Shown: in pieces, positions 48,528 through 58,043 of the stretch
Layout of the letters: every line of letters begins with the position of its first letter
Numbering within the stretch: the first letter of the stretch is position 1
NCBI RefSeq assembly: GCF_001584725.1
Contig: NZ_CP014606.1
Span: 992,001-1,056,000 of the forward strand
Direction of reading: 5' to 3'
DNA: 64,000 nucleotides
Origin: an endosymbiont 'TC1' of Trimyema compressum
Lineage (GTDB): Bacteria; Bacillota; TC1
Translations under genes and position numbers: made by a program
The notes under the pieces: model-generated
Database searches by the model: none
What the model saw: the letters and a program-made list of their open reading frames with translations, nothing else
Told to the model about the DNA's origin: nothing

Positions 48528-48549
48528 AAAAAGTTGATAAAAAGTTGAT
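48528..48549 (+). repeat. 11-bp tandem duplication
   Basis: Two exact units AAAAAGTTGAT just after the kinase stop. Confidence 0.9.
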
Positions 48550-48661
48550 AATTAAATCTTATACTACTTTTAACAAAGAAGTAATTAGGATTTTTTACTA
48601 CTCAGATAGTCTAATTAAAACACCAGCTTACTTCCTTGTAAAAAAATTTGGAGGTAAGATA

Positions 48662-49380
48662 ATGAAAAACACTAACTCAAACAAAGGTCTCACAATTGTT
48701 AGTATGGTTTTAGGAATTCTAGGAATAATCCTTTCTTTTTGTATGGGATATGGAATTATATTAGCTATTCCTGGTTTAATTATTGGCATAGTTGCCCTTT
48801 AAAAAACAAGGAGGAATGACAATTGCAGGATTAATACTATCAATAATTGCTCTAGCCATTAGCTCTACTATTTTTAAGCCAGCAGATACTATTCAAACAA
48901 CAAATCAGCTGCCAGATTCTGCAATAACCCAAAAAGCTACAGAACCAAGAGATAAGAACAATCAGAAAACCGAGTACGGCATTGGGGATCATGTAGAAAT
49001 TAAAAATAAAAAAGGAGATGTTCTCTATACAATTACTATTACGAATATCAGTAAAAACAACTACCGCACTCCATATGCTGACAGCACCGTTAGTGAAGTA
49101 ATTGATATTGAATACACCTATGAAAATATTAATAATACGACTGATTTACTAGTCAGCTCCTTAGGCTTTAAAGTCTACGATAGCAACAATACTATTTGTT
49201 CTACCTATCCTTCTGATATAATTAAAGTTGCTCAGACAATTCCAACAGGCTCTAACCAACCCAACCCGTACGGCTATAGTCTCCTATGGACTGCCAGCTG
49301 AGAGCAACAAGATTAAAATTGATTATTTTGCTAATCCATTCATTAATGATATAAATGCAACTTGGGTTATCAATATTTAA
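48662..49380 (+). pseudogene. DUF4190-DUF4352 membrane protein, two frameshifts
   Basis: ATG 48662 has GGAGGTAAG upstream; MKNTNSNKGLTIVSMVLGIL then IPGLIIGIVAL. A frame change at the A run near 48800 leads to KKQGGMTIAGLILSIIALAI, the second DUF4190 helix. The outside part KTEYGIGDHVEIKNKKGDVL, ITITNISKNNY, SEVIDIEYTYENI resembles DUF4352, an immunoglobulin-like fold often found on lipoproteins. A second shift near 49265 gives RTVSYGLPAESNKI to the stop at 49380. Third DUF4190-type gene in the area, placed behind the two-component system. Confidence 0.78.
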
Positions 49381-49389
49381 GCAACTACA

Positions 49390-49426
49390 ATTAAAGAGGA
49401 ATACATAACTTGTATTCCTCTTTAAT
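49390..49426 (+). terminator. Terminator after the DUF4190-DUF4352 gene
   Basis: Perfect stem ATTAAAGAGGAATACA with TGTATTCCTCTTTAAT around a 5-base loop. Confidence 0.88.
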
Positions 49427-49434
49427 TCAGTATA

Positions 49435-49685
49435 TGAGATATTACATCTGCCTTCTTCAAACATTTTCGAATACAAATGGTGGTGCAAATCACATGTAAA
49501 TGAAAATATTTATTATCCACCTAACTGAAATAGTTGGAATATCACCCTTCTTCTATTTTAGGATTTGAGTAAATAATATATTAACTGTTAATAACAGTGC
49601 ATCAATTACTAGTGTCAAATTGATGTCTATCTGAGTAATCCCTAACAGTGTCCGCGCAAATGAAGAAGGCAGATGTAATATCTCA
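49435..49685. mobile_element. MITE-like element, 251 bp with perfect 25-bp terminal inverted repeats
   Basis: Left end 49435-49459 begins TGAGATATTACATCTGCC; the right end 49661-49685 is its exact reverse complement over all 25 bases. The 200 bases between hold no gene. Termini do not match the IS3-like element in this window, so it would need a different transposase. No clear target duplication (TATA left, ATTT right). Sits between two terminators, outside any gene. Confidence 0.75.
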
Positions 49686-49690
49686 ATTTG

Positions 49691-49730
49691 AAAAGTCCTT
49701 AACCAGAGTTATTTAGGTTAAGGACTTTTC
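49691..49730 (-). terminator. Terminator of the xdh operon
   Basis: Perfect stem AAAAGTCCTTAACC with GGTTAAGGACTTTT, 53 bases after the FAD-subunit stop. Confidence 0.88.
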
Positions 49731-49782
49731 GAGTGTAATAAAGGATTGAATTCCAGCGACAACTAATTAATTAAAAAATTAT

Positions 49783-50598
49783 CTAAATACCATTGATATT
49801 CAAAAAGTCTTTGAGTAAATTCATACAGACGTCTTTTCTATATGCTTCTGAAACACGTCCACGAATAGGCACAATAGCCTCATCATATGCTTTTAAATAA
49901 GCTTCTTTTAGAGTCTTAGCTTCATTAATAGTTTTTCCAATAAACAAAGCATCAATATCCTCTCTGCGAATAACAACATCACTGACAGCCCCAAAAGCAG
50001 TAGCACAATTAACAATAATATCATTCTCCATTTTTAATAAACCAGCAAAAGATATTCTTGAAATAGCCAATGCTTTTCTGGCACCTACTTTTTGGTAATA
50101 ATAATTACCAAGAGCAGCTTTTGGAAAAAGCACTTCAACAATTAACTCATCAGACTTTAAATCTAACTGCTTCTTGCCTTTATAAAATGATTTTATAGGA
50201 ATAATACGCTCATTATCTTTACTCATTAAACGCAGTTTTGCATCTGTAGCAAAAAATACTAAGGCTGTATCAGCCTTTGGTGAACCATTGCCAATATTGC
50301 CACCTATAGTCCCCATGTTTCGTATAGCAGGCGCTGCTATTTGTTCAATAGCATCCTTTAAAATAGGAGGACAAAGAGGATTTTTAGCAACTTCAGTAAA
50401 TGTACAAGATGCACCAATATGAATAAAATCATCTGCTTCTTTAATTTTTTTCATTTCAGGAACTTTATGGAGAAAAAGATAACTAATATTTTTTTCTGCC
50501 TCAATCATTAAATCAGTGCCACCACCATAAGGCACTACTGATTTCTGGCTCCTAAGCTCTAAAGCATCCTTAATATTTGTTGGCAAATAGCTTACCAT
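49783..50598 (-). CDS. Molybdenum hydroxylase FAD subunit (XdhB/YgfM type)
   Basis: Medium FAD-binding subunit of a xanthine-dehydrogenase-family enzyme; passes electrons to NAD or another acceptor. 271 residues, intact. Pyrophosphate-binding VVPYGGGTDLMIEAEK near residue 20 and IRNMGTIGGNIGNGSPKADT near 100 are the family's FAD motifs; C-terminal CO-dehydrogenase-flavoprotein domain follows. It overlaps the 2Fe-2S gene by seven bases. Confidence 0.93.
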   Translation of the reverse strand: MVSYLPTNIKDALELRSQKSVVPYGGGTDLMIEAEKNISYLFLHKVPEMKKIKEADDFIHIGASCTFTEVAKNPLCPPILKDAIEQIAAPAIRNMGTIGGNIGNGSPKADTALVFFATDAKLRLMSKDNERIIPIKSFYKGKKQLDLKSDELIVEVLFPKAALGNYYYQKVGARKALAISRISFAGLLKMENDIIVNCATAFGAVSDVVIRREDIDALFIGKTINEAKTLKEAYLKAYDEAIVPIRGRVSEAYRKDVCMNLLKDFLNINGI

Positions 50599-51065
50599 AA
50601 TCCCTCACCTTCCTTTGCAGCAATATCTATAGCCTTTACAATTGCATTATAACCTGTGCAACGACAAAGATTACCTGAGATGCCTACTCTAATTTCTGCT
50701 TCAGTAGGATGCGGATTTTCTCTCAAAATACACTCAGAAGCTAAAATCATGCCAGGAATACAGAACCCACATTGAACAGCACTGGCCTCTCCATAAGCAT
50801 CGCTTAGTACTTTAAAACGCTTGGTCTTTTTATAGCCTTTAACCGTAATGATTTCACTACCTTCAATACGCCCCATAGCAACCATACAAGAATTGGCTAA
50901 TTTGCCATCAATAATCACAGAACAGGCACCACATTCACCTTCTTTGCAACCGCATTTCACACTTGTATCACCTAATTCTTCACGTAAAACATCTAATAGA
51001 CGAGCTGCTTTGTTGCCTTCCCATACAACTTCTTTATCATTTAATATAAATTTAATTTCACTCAT
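50592..51065 (-). CDS. Molybdenum hydroxylase 2Fe-2S subunit
   Basis: Small subunit with two 2Fe-2S clusters. 157 residues, intact. The plant-type cluster binds at CGCKEGECGACSVIIDGKL (CX4CX2C plus a later C), the second at CGFCIPGM and CRCTGYNAIV. Overlaps the large-subunit gene by one base and the FAD gene by seven, so the three are translated together. Confidence 0.95.
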   Translation of the reverse strand: MSEIKFILNDKEVVWEGNKAARLLDVLREELGDTSVKCGCKEGECGACSVIIDGKLANSCMVAMGRIEGSEIITVKGYKKTKRFKVLSDAYGEASAVQCGFCIPGMILASECILRENPHPTEAEIRVGISGNLCRCTGYNAIVKAIDIAAKEGEGLW

Positions 51066-53179
51066 TATTTAGCCTCCTTTCGCAATACTTTCATTGCATC
51101 TTCAGCACTAAATGGAATATGGTTAATTGAAATATTACCTAAAGCTTGTTCAAGCGCAGCAGAATAAGCAGCTGTTCCTCCAACTGCAGGTAACTCTCCT
51201 GCACCTTTAGCGCCATATGGACCATTAGTATATTTTTCCACATGTAATGAGCACTCCATATTTGGAATATCCATGGCAGTTGGAATAATATAATCACTAT
51301 ATGTATTATTTCTTATTTTCCCACTTAAATCATAAGGCATCAATTCCATAGAAGAGTGCCCTAAAGTTTGGGCAAGACCACCTTCCATTTGTCCAATAAC
51401 AATATTTGTATCAATTGGTGTCCCAACATCATAAACACCATATGAATTAATAATCTTATTTACACCAGTAACAGTGTCCACTTCAATTTCAACAACATTA
51501 ACTGCCCATGAATAAGCTGGATATGCATCACCAACAAAATTTTCGAGACTAAATGGAACTAAAAACTCAGGATGCTTATAATGTTCTTCAATTAATTGCT
51601 CTTTACCATCAACCCATTCGTCTTTCAAACGAATAGAAGCTTTGCGTAGTAATTCGCCTACAATCATTAAAGAGCGACTAGCAACAGTCGGACCAGAATC
51701 AGGAACTCTGGTAGTATTTGGATTTCTAATTATAATTTCATCAACAGGAATATTCAATTCTTTTCCAACAATTTTTGATAAAGTTGTTTTCAAACCTTGT
51801 CCCATATCTGTATTTACAACAAGTATCTCAACTTTTCCACTGCTAAATTTGTGCAGTTTAACAATAGATTTTATTAAATCCCTTTCACCATTACCAGTAA
51901 AACCACAACCATGATAAAACATTGAAATTCCGATTCCTTTTCTAAACCTTCCCTTCAAATGTTGATATTCATCATACTTTCTTTTATATTGACTTTTTTC
52001 AATAACTTGTTTTACCATGCTATTTAATGGAACTGGGAAATGATGCTTACCTTGAGTAGAAGTTTCATCGCCTAATTTATAAATATGCTTCATTTTAAAC
52101 TCTAAAGGATCAATCCCTAAATCTTTTGCAATATGATTCATCATCATTTCAGAAGCAAAGAAAACCTGAGGAGCACCAAAACCTCTAAATGCTCCATTAG
52201 GAACTGTATTAGTTTTAATTGCCTTACCTTCAGCCCTTAAATTAGGAATATTATAAACGCCATTAGCACATATAGTGCCCCTTTGTAATACTACTGGTGA
52301 AAGAGTAGTATAAGCTCCACTATTAAATTTTAAGTTAATATCCATAGCAGTTACTTGCTTGTTTTTGACTGCTACTTTATATGTATATTTGCCAGGGTGT
52401 TTTTTACTACTAAAAGACATATCTTCTTCTCTGTTAAATATTAAGCAAACAGGTTTTTTCGCTTTATTAGCAGCCACAGCAACTTGACATGCTAAAATTG
52501 AAGGATACCCTTCCTTTCCACCAAAAGCCCCGCCAGTAGTATCAAATTGCACTTCAATTTGATTATCATCAATCCCTAAAACTTTCTTAACTGCGTTATG
52601 TACATAAAACGGACATTGCATAGAACCATGAATAATTATTCTATCTTTTTGAGGTTCAGCAATCATTCCCTGAGTTTCAAGATATGCATGTTCTTGATAA
52701 CCTGTTTCAAATACCTCTTCATATATTTTATCAGCTTCTTTAAAAGCTTTATCTACATCTCCTTTACTATGCTTATAGTTAAAAAAGACTGTATCAGAAT
52801 CTTCTATAGTTAAAACAGAAGGTAACACTTCATAACTCACTACAATATCTTTTAATAAAGCATCCACACGCTCCTCATCTGGTCCAATAATCATTCCAAT
52901 GGGTTCTCCAATGTACTCCACTGTTTCATTGGCAAAAACGGGTGTATCATCCTGCACAATATGGACTTCATTTATACCAGGTACATCATTTCGATCTATA
53001 TATAAATAATCCTCTGGCAATTGAGGTAATGCCACATTTAATACTCTTGCTCTGGGATGAATTGAACGTAAGACTTTTCCAAATAACATGCCCTCTGTTG
53101 GATAATCAGCCACATAAATTGCCTCACCAGCAATCTTTAATTCATGGTCTCTCTTTTTTACTGATTTACTAATATCCAT
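51065..53179 (-). CDS. Molybdenum hydroxylase large subunit (xanthine dehydrogenase family)
   Basis: Catalytic molybdopterin subunit; hydroxylates xanthine or a related purine. 704 residues, intact, more than 2 kb without a lesion. Blocks in order: EYIGEPIGMIIGPDEE, TTGGAFGGKEGYPSILACQV (molybdopterin contact), GAFRGFGAPQVFFASE, MGQGLKTTLSKIV, and the catalytic glutamate in GAKGAGELPAVGG near residue 655. It has no UGA, so there is no encoded selenocysteine; labile selenium, if any, would be added after translation. The substrate is most likely xanthine given its neighbours, but other purines or N-heterocycles cannot be excluded. Confidence 0.94.
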   Translation of the reverse strand: MDISKSVKKRDHELKIAGEAIYVADYPTEGMLFGKVLRSIHPRARVLNVALPQLPEDYLYIDRNDVPGINEVHIVQDDTPVFANETVEYIGEPIGMIIGPDEERVDALLKDIVVSYEVLPSVLTIEDSDTVFFNYKHSKGDVDKAFKEADKIYEEVFETGYQEHAYLETQGMIAEPQKDRIIIHGSMQCPFYVHNAVKKVLGIDDNQIEVQFDTTGGAFGGKEGYPSILACQVAVAANKAKKPVCLIFNREEDMSFSSKKHPGKYTYKVAVKNKQVTAMDINLKFNSGAYTTLSPVVLQRGTICANGVYNIPNLRAEGKAIKTNTVPNGAFRGFGAPQVFFASEMMMNHIAKDLGIDPLEFKMKHIYKLGDETSTQGKHHFPVPLNSMVKQVIEKSQYKRKYDEYQHLKGRFRKGIGISMFYHGCGFTGNGERDLIKSIVKLHKFSSGKVEILVVNTDMGQGLKTTLSKIVGKELNIPVDEIIIRNPNTTRVPDSGPTVASRSLMIVGELLRKASIRLKDEWVDGKEQLIEEHYKHPEFLVPFSLENFVGDAYPAYSWAVNVVEIEVDTVTGVNKIINSYGVYDVGTPIDTNIVIGQMEGGLAQTLGHSSMELMPYDLSGKIRNNTYSDYIIPTAMDIPNMECSLHVEKYTNGPYGAKGAGELPAVGGTAAYSAALEQALGNISINHIPFSAEDAMKVLRKEAK

Positions 53180-53384
53180 TTTCTATTAACCTCCATTTCT
53201 AATCTTGCTTCACATACCATATCTATATTACTTAGGCTTTTTCCCCTTAACAAAAAAGACTTTTTCCATAATACAAACAATAACTTTGCAAAGATAAAAT
53301 CAAGTAATTTTATCTTCGTTTTTCTACATTATAGAAAATAAATCTTCAGATTGCAAATACTTTATAAAAGGAACTTGCTTTTGA

Positions 53385-54311
53385 TTATACAATACCTGGT
53401 TTGAGCAATAGTTCTTCAAACTGCTCTTTAGTAAATTTCGAAACATTTTCTTCCATTTTTTGGTATGCTTTTAAAAAATCATACCCTTCTTTAGTTAAGT
53501 CGGTTCTCCCACCCTTACTGCCACCATGCTTTCGATCAACTAGTAAATAGCATAACTCATGTTCAATCCTATTCAGCATATCCCATCCATTACTATAAGA
53601 TATAGACATTAGATTACAAGCCCCTCGAACAGAATGTGTATGAGCGATTAAAACTAATAATAATTTTGTTCTCGTATTAAAAAGAATGCTATCATGTTCC
53701 ATATTTAACTGCACAATTGGTCTAATAATTTCCTTATTATGTACTTCTGTATATTCCTCTAATTCTTTTCTATTATGAATTGTTAACAAAATACCGGGAT
53801 CTTCTACATTAACCCATTCTCGTTCCTCTTCCATAGATGCTATCGCTTGCCTCAAACCACCTACCCCTTTATAAGCTAGTATTTTAGAAATAATACTTGT
53901 TTCTAAACAAACAGGATGTCCTCCTTTACCTTGATAAGAAGGCGTTGCAATTCTTTTTTTTGATTGAATTAAGCTATCAAGAGTATTTGGAGAAAACAAT
54001 GGAATATTGACAGGTGCAAAAATAACCTTTTCACATTTATTTTCTAAAAATGAAAGACCAAGTCTAGCAGACTCAATTAATTCTGGTGCTTCAGTTTCTT
54101 CACTTAATAAAAAAACTATTCCATTTGCAGAAAGCTGATAACGCACTTCTCCTTCATTAGCTCCAGTTACAACAACAATAGGAAAAACACCAGCCTGCTT
54201 TAAACTGACTACAATCCTTCTTATGCTTGTCATTGTTCCCAATTGAAGCAACGGATAGGCTGCTGAGTTACTTGCTGCGGCTATAACACCGCCTACACTA
54301 CTAATTTTCAT
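53385..54311 (-). CDS. MocA-like nucleotidyltransferase fused to ModE-like winged helix
   Basis: 308 residues, intact. The N-terminal half resembles MobA/MocA nucleotidyltransferases (KISSVGGVIAAASNSAAYPL, SIRRIVVSLKQAGVFPIVVV, IFAPVNIPLFSP, GKGGHPVCLE), which attach CMP or GMP to molybdopterin. The nucleotide-binding loop is degenerate: the usual GxSxRMG-K is missing its R and MG. The C-terminal 100 residues resemble the ModE N-terminal DNA-binding domain (SISYSNGWDMLNRIEHEL, GGSKGGRTDLTKEGYDFL). So it may both mature the cofactor for the adjacent molybdenum hydroxylase and regulate molybdenum genes. The two functions are inferred from the domains. Confidence 0.82.
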   Translation of the reverse strand: MKISSVGGVIAAASNSAAYPLLQLGTMTSIRRIVVSLKQAGVFPIVVVTGANEGEVRYQLSANGIVFLLSEETEAPELIESARLGLSFLENKCEKVIFAPVNIPLFSPNTLDSLIQSKKRIATPSYQGKGGHPVCLETSIISKILAYKGVGGLRQAIASMEEEREWVNVEDPGILLTIHNRKELEEYTEVHNKEIIRPIVQLNMEHDSILFNTRTKLLLVLIAHTHSVRGACNLMSISYSNGWDMLNRIEHELCYLLVDRKHGGSKGGRTDLTKEGYDFLKAYQKMEENVSKFTKEQFEELLLKPGIV

Positions 54312-54669
54312 CTAATCACCTTTCATAATACGTATTCTCATTCACTAAAAATGGGCATTAGGCATTAGATATATTATATCATTTACCTATTAAAATAACG
54401 ATACCTAGATTTTAAAATAAAAAATGAACCAACACAAAAATAAGCAGATTTGAACATTTAAGTACTTTTGAGGGAGGGGCAATAGACACCTTTTTTCATC
54501 TGAATCACTTGCCAAGAGAAGTATTCTTATTTAAAACACCCCATAAGATTTTTATGGATGATTTAAGCCTGAATTATTTTATAACATTCTACATTAATAT
54601 TGAATCTGTCTTATTGTACATACAATCTTCTGATTTGCAGTTGTACTTAAAAAACTTTGAATATGAGCC
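54312..54669. other. Intergenic with one possible short frameshifted frame
   Basis: No gene is certain. A plus-strand frame without stop runs 54427-54675 (STFEGGAIDTFFHLNH ... LYIQSSDLQLYLKNFEYEP) and joins an ATG at 54424 only through a frameshift. No RBS is visible. It could be the rest of a small gene. Confidence 0.35.
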
Positions 54670-54698
54670 TTGAAAGCAAATTGTTTATTTGGTAAAAT
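54670..54698 (+). promoter_or_regulatory. Promoter of yjdF
   Basis: -35 TTGAAA at 54670-54675, exactly 17 bases, -10 TAAAAT at 54693-54698, upstream of the riboswitch leader. Confidence 0.75.
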
Positions 54699-54704
54699 AA
54701 TTAA

Positions 54705-54825
54705 AAAATCAATTACATGCAATGATGAAAACACAGTCTGGCTGGTAGTCCAGACACAGTCATTAAACTGTTAGTAACCTGCCTTCCTTGGTTGTCCCTT
54801 CTTTGCGAATTAACAAGGAGGCTTT
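54705..54825 (+). ncRNA. yjdF riboswitch
   Basis: Leader of the yjdF gene. The stem GTCTGG-CTGGTAGT-CCAGAC, then ACAGTCATTAAACTGTTAGT and ACCTGCCTTCCTTGGTTG, fit the yjdF RNA motif layout, a riboswitch that senses azaaromatic compounds. The 3' end blends into the RBS (AACAAGGAGGC), which fits translational control. Identity is supported by the gene that follows. Confidence 0.8.
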
Positions 54826-54829
54826 TATT

Positions 54830-55260
54830 ATGCAAAAAAGTAAACTAACAGTATATTTTGAAAATCCGTTCTGGATTGCTGTATATGAGCATATTTACGA
54901 TGATATGCCAGAAGTGTGCAATTACATTTGGCACAGAACCAAAAAATTATGAAATATATGATTATTTTCTTACACATTGGAATACTCTATCTTTCAGTCC
55001 CCAAATTAAATCATTCAGTCCCCAAATTAAATCATATGGTAAAACAAAAATAAGAATAAATCCAAAACGGATGCAACGAATAATCAAAAAACAAATATCT
55101 AAAAAGAATATCAGCACAAAAGCACAGCAAGCTCTACAAAAACAACAATCTGAAATGCTAATAGCCTGCAAAAAGAAATCTCGCCAACAAAAAAGAGGAA
55201 CAAAAACGCTCTTTTAAATTAAAACAACAAAAACGCATAGAAAAGCATAGAGGTCATTAA
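54830..55260 (+). pseudogene. yjdF: YjdF-family protein (DUF2992), frameshifted
   Basis: Protein of unknown function produced in response to azaaromatics. ATG 54830 has AAGGAGG nine bases upstream. Reads MQKSKLTVYFENPFWIAVYE, shifts near 54925 to CAITFGTEPKNYEIYDYFL, then has a 21-bp tandem duplication (54993-55034) repeating FSPQIKS, then NPKRMQRIIKKQISKKNIST and a basic helical tail. A last frame change in the A6 run near 55195 leads to EEQKRSFKLKQQKRIEKHRG and the stop at 55260. Repaired length about 143 (136 without the duplication), normal for the family. Confidence 0.88.
54993..55034 (+). repeat. 21-bp tandem duplication in yjdF
   Basis: Two exact units of TTCAGTCCCCAAATTAAATC plus A at 54993-55013 and 55014-55034. 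Confidence 0.95.
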
Positions 55261-55673
55261 ATCCATATAGTGAATTTTTTCTAAACAAAATATCTGAAAT
55301 TCTCAAAATTTATCATGGCTTATCTTGCCCTAAATAGTTTGTATTGGCAAATTGAAAAATAAATAGGTTTACCCTTTATAAAAGATTTGGCCACATGATT
55401 TATTTACTTAAATCATGTGGTAAGCACCTAACTTTTTTATCCTAAGGAATACTTATTTCTTTGGTTGGTTTAATGTTATATTGAAACTTATATTCTAATC
55501 GAGAAAGCGTAATCCTTATTTTTATTTTGTATTGCATTAAAATGTTGTATTCAACATTTAAGTCTAAGGCTTTTCAAATAAAATCATTTTCTCAATTTTC
55601 TGTTTTCATAAATCTTTATTACATCAGAATATCTTATGAATCATTTTATAATTTTGCTAGATTTATTGGCATA
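55261..55673. other. Intergenic with an inverted repeat at 55391-55422
   Basis: Perfect palindrome CCACATGATTT and AAATCATGTGG around a short loop, with a later TTTTTT; a possible terminator of yjdF or of the SulP gene. A hydrophobic plus-strand frame at 55527-55730 lacks an RBS and overlaps the SulP end, so it is not called. Nothing else seen. Confidence 0.5.
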
Positions 55674-57329
55674 TTAGTTACAATGTTTTCTTTTATTATA
55701 ACTTTTATATATTTCTTCCGCTCTTTTTAAAGCCTCTTCAATACTATCACTGAAATTGTTAATACCTAAATCATCAACAAATCCTGCTTTTTCCATAGCT
55801 TTAAAGGGCTGTTCCATTACATGCGAAAGAATCAGTACAATATGATGTTTTACACAATATTTTCTAAAATCCTCTAACTTAAGCAAGGCCGAAATATCTA
55901 TAGCTGGCACTCTCTGCATTCTTAGAATTACAACCTTACTATCTTTGTCAATTGAAACTCTTAAAAATGGTCTACAGCTGCAAAAAACATAGTACCCTCA
56001 ATTTCAAAAACTAAGGTTCCTTGAGGCACTGGATGTAAGTCCTCATCAGTATCGTCTTCTGGAATATCCCATTCTCTAATATTGGCTACTTCAGACATTC
56101 TCTTTAAAAATAGAAAGGCTGCAATAATAATTCCTACTTGAATCGCAACAACTAAATCAAAGACTATTGTTAAAATAAATGTAATTAATAAAACAATTAT
56201 ATCGCTTTTAAGCGCTTTCTTTAACAACTCTATAAATTCCCTCCAACCACACATATTGTATGCAACAACAAATAAAATGGCTGCAATTGTTGGCATTGGA
56301 ATTAATGATGCATATGGCATAAGTACTACAAGTATTAATATTAACACTATAGAATGAACCATACCAGAAACTGGCGTTCTACCGCCATTTTTCACATTGG
56401 CTGCTGTTCTTGCAATCGCTCCTGTTGCCGGTATTCCTCCAAATAATCCTGAAGCAATATTGCCAATGCCTTGAGCTACCAATTCAGTATTAGAATTATG
56501 TTTGTCCTTAATCATACCATCTGAAACTACACAGGAAAGCAATGATTCAACAGCTACTAAAAATGCAATAATAAAAGCATCTGGTAAAATGCTTTTAATT
56601 AAATCTAAATTAAAAACTGGAATAGCAAACTGAGGGAGAGCATTAGATATAGTAAATAAGCTTCCAATAGTATTTACTTCAAGATTAAATATTTTTACTA
56701 AAGCAATTGTTACTAGAATAGCAACTAAAGAAGAAGGAATTTTAGCATTTATTTTAGGCCAACCAATTAGAATGATTAAAGCAATTACACCTGCCATAAC
56801 TGCTAGCCAGTTTATTGTACCCATTGATAAAAAACTTGCTCTAATTTCCCAAAGGTTTCAATGGGCATGGTTTTAAATGTAAGACCTAAAAAATCTTTTA
56901 TCTGTCCGATGAAAATAGTAACTGCTATGCCACTAGTAAAACCTGTAATAATTGTATAAGGAATAAATTTGACCAAAGCACCAAATTTAAAAAGTCCCAT
57001 AATGATTAAAACGAAACCTGCAATTATTGTTGCAATAACTAAGCCTTCAATACCTTTTGTAGCAACAATACCTGCAACAATAGTTGCAAAAGCAGCAGTA
57101 GGACCTGAAATTTGAACTCTACTTCCTCTCCTAACATTGCAATGAAAAAGCCTGCTACAATAGCAGTATAAATACCTCTTTCTGAACTGACACCAGAAGC
57201 AATTGCTAACGCAATAGATAACGGTAATGCAATAATTGCTACAATAGTCCAAGCCGTAATATCTTTTAAAAACTGCTTTTTAGTATACGTTTTCATTGCT
57301 AATATTAATTTTGGCATTTTTTCTATCAC
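55674..57329 (-). pseudogene. SulP/SLC26-family anion permease with STAS domain, frameshifted
   Basis: Membrane transporter for sulfate, bicarbonate or dicarboxylates. ATG 57329 begins [20 protein letters not shown]. Pieces: 57329-57125 ([20 protein letters not shown]), 57125-56820 ([34 protein letters not shown]), 56824-55961 (transport domain end, FGGIPATGAIARTAANVKNG), and the C-terminal STAS domain (VVILRMQRVPAIDISALLKL) to 55674. Three frame changes. Joined length about 550, normal. All SulP signatures are visible. SulP members also move molybdate in plants, but the substrate here is unknown. Confidence 0.87.
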
Positions 57330-57496
57330 CTCTTATATTTTTCTCTAGACTACAATATGACCATAGTCTATATATAATATTGACACATCTTTACTGCTTA
57401 ATCAAGTTTTGACATTTGTTATTTTTCTTTTAATTATTATAAAAGAAAACTGTCTTCATTATCTTGAAAACAGTTCTCTTTACAACGAAATCTTTA

Positions 57497-57866
57497 TTAA
57501 TCTTTTTCTTCTATAGTTTTGATTTTAAAAATAAAATAATAGTACTTGAAAGCAATTAATAAGGCAATTGTAATTCTCCCATAAATATTATTCATCATAA
57601 AAAAGGCAATTAATAACATTATTGAAGCAAATGACAAAATAAATACTTTTGTCTTTAAAAGCATAGATATATCTTTAGCAAAGCTTTCTAAATACTTTTT
57701 TATACACTGTTGTCGATAAAAACCAGTTATTTATTCGATTTGAACCTTTTACAAAGCAAAAGCTAGTTACTAATAGAAAAGGTACTGTAGGCAGTATGGG
57801 AATAAATATGCCAATAGCACCTAAAACAAAACTTACAAAACCTACTGCAACATATATAACTTTCAT
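57497..57866 (-). pseudogene. DUF454 (YbaN-like) membrane protein, one frameshift
   Basis: Start ATG 57866 (MKVIYVAVGFVSFVLGAIGI) has GGAGTG upstream, better than ATG 57875. FIPILPTVPFLLVTSFCFVK and GSNRINNWFLSTTVYKK are typical DUF454 features. One base extra in the A run near 57700 breaks it; with the shift it continues YLESFAKDISMLLKTKVFIL to EEKD at 57497. Repaired about 123 residues, normal. Function unknown. Confidence 0.83.
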
Positions 57867-57894
57867 TGATTTCACTCCTTATTTCTGGACAATA

Positions 57895-58006
57895 CTAGCA
57901 AAGATGCCCCTCACTAATGTCATAGACTCTATCTGCTATAGAAACAGAAAACATTCTATGAGATACGATAGTAATTGTTTTTCCTTGTCTTTCATCTTCC
58001 AAGGCT
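57895..58006 (-). pseudogene. ABC transporter ATP-binding domain, C-terminal scrap
   Basis: Only the last 36 residues remain: ALEDERQGKTITIVSHRMFS with the H-loop histidine (VSHRM) and the SIADRVYDISEGHL tail of an export-type ABC ATPase. Cut off by the IS at 58007. The body of the gene is not in the window. Confidence 0.75.
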
Positions 58007-58043
58007 TGGAAGAATGTCAATAGAGTAGATAGAAAAAGTGAAA

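Noticed and set aside
54427-54675. Open plus-strand frame of 82 codons
   Set aside because: No start codon or RBS in frame; kept only as a note in the intergenic entry.
55527-55730. Hydrophobic plus-strand frame of 67 codons
   Set aside because: No RBS, overlaps the SulP 3' end, and composition reflects AT-rich intergenic DNA.
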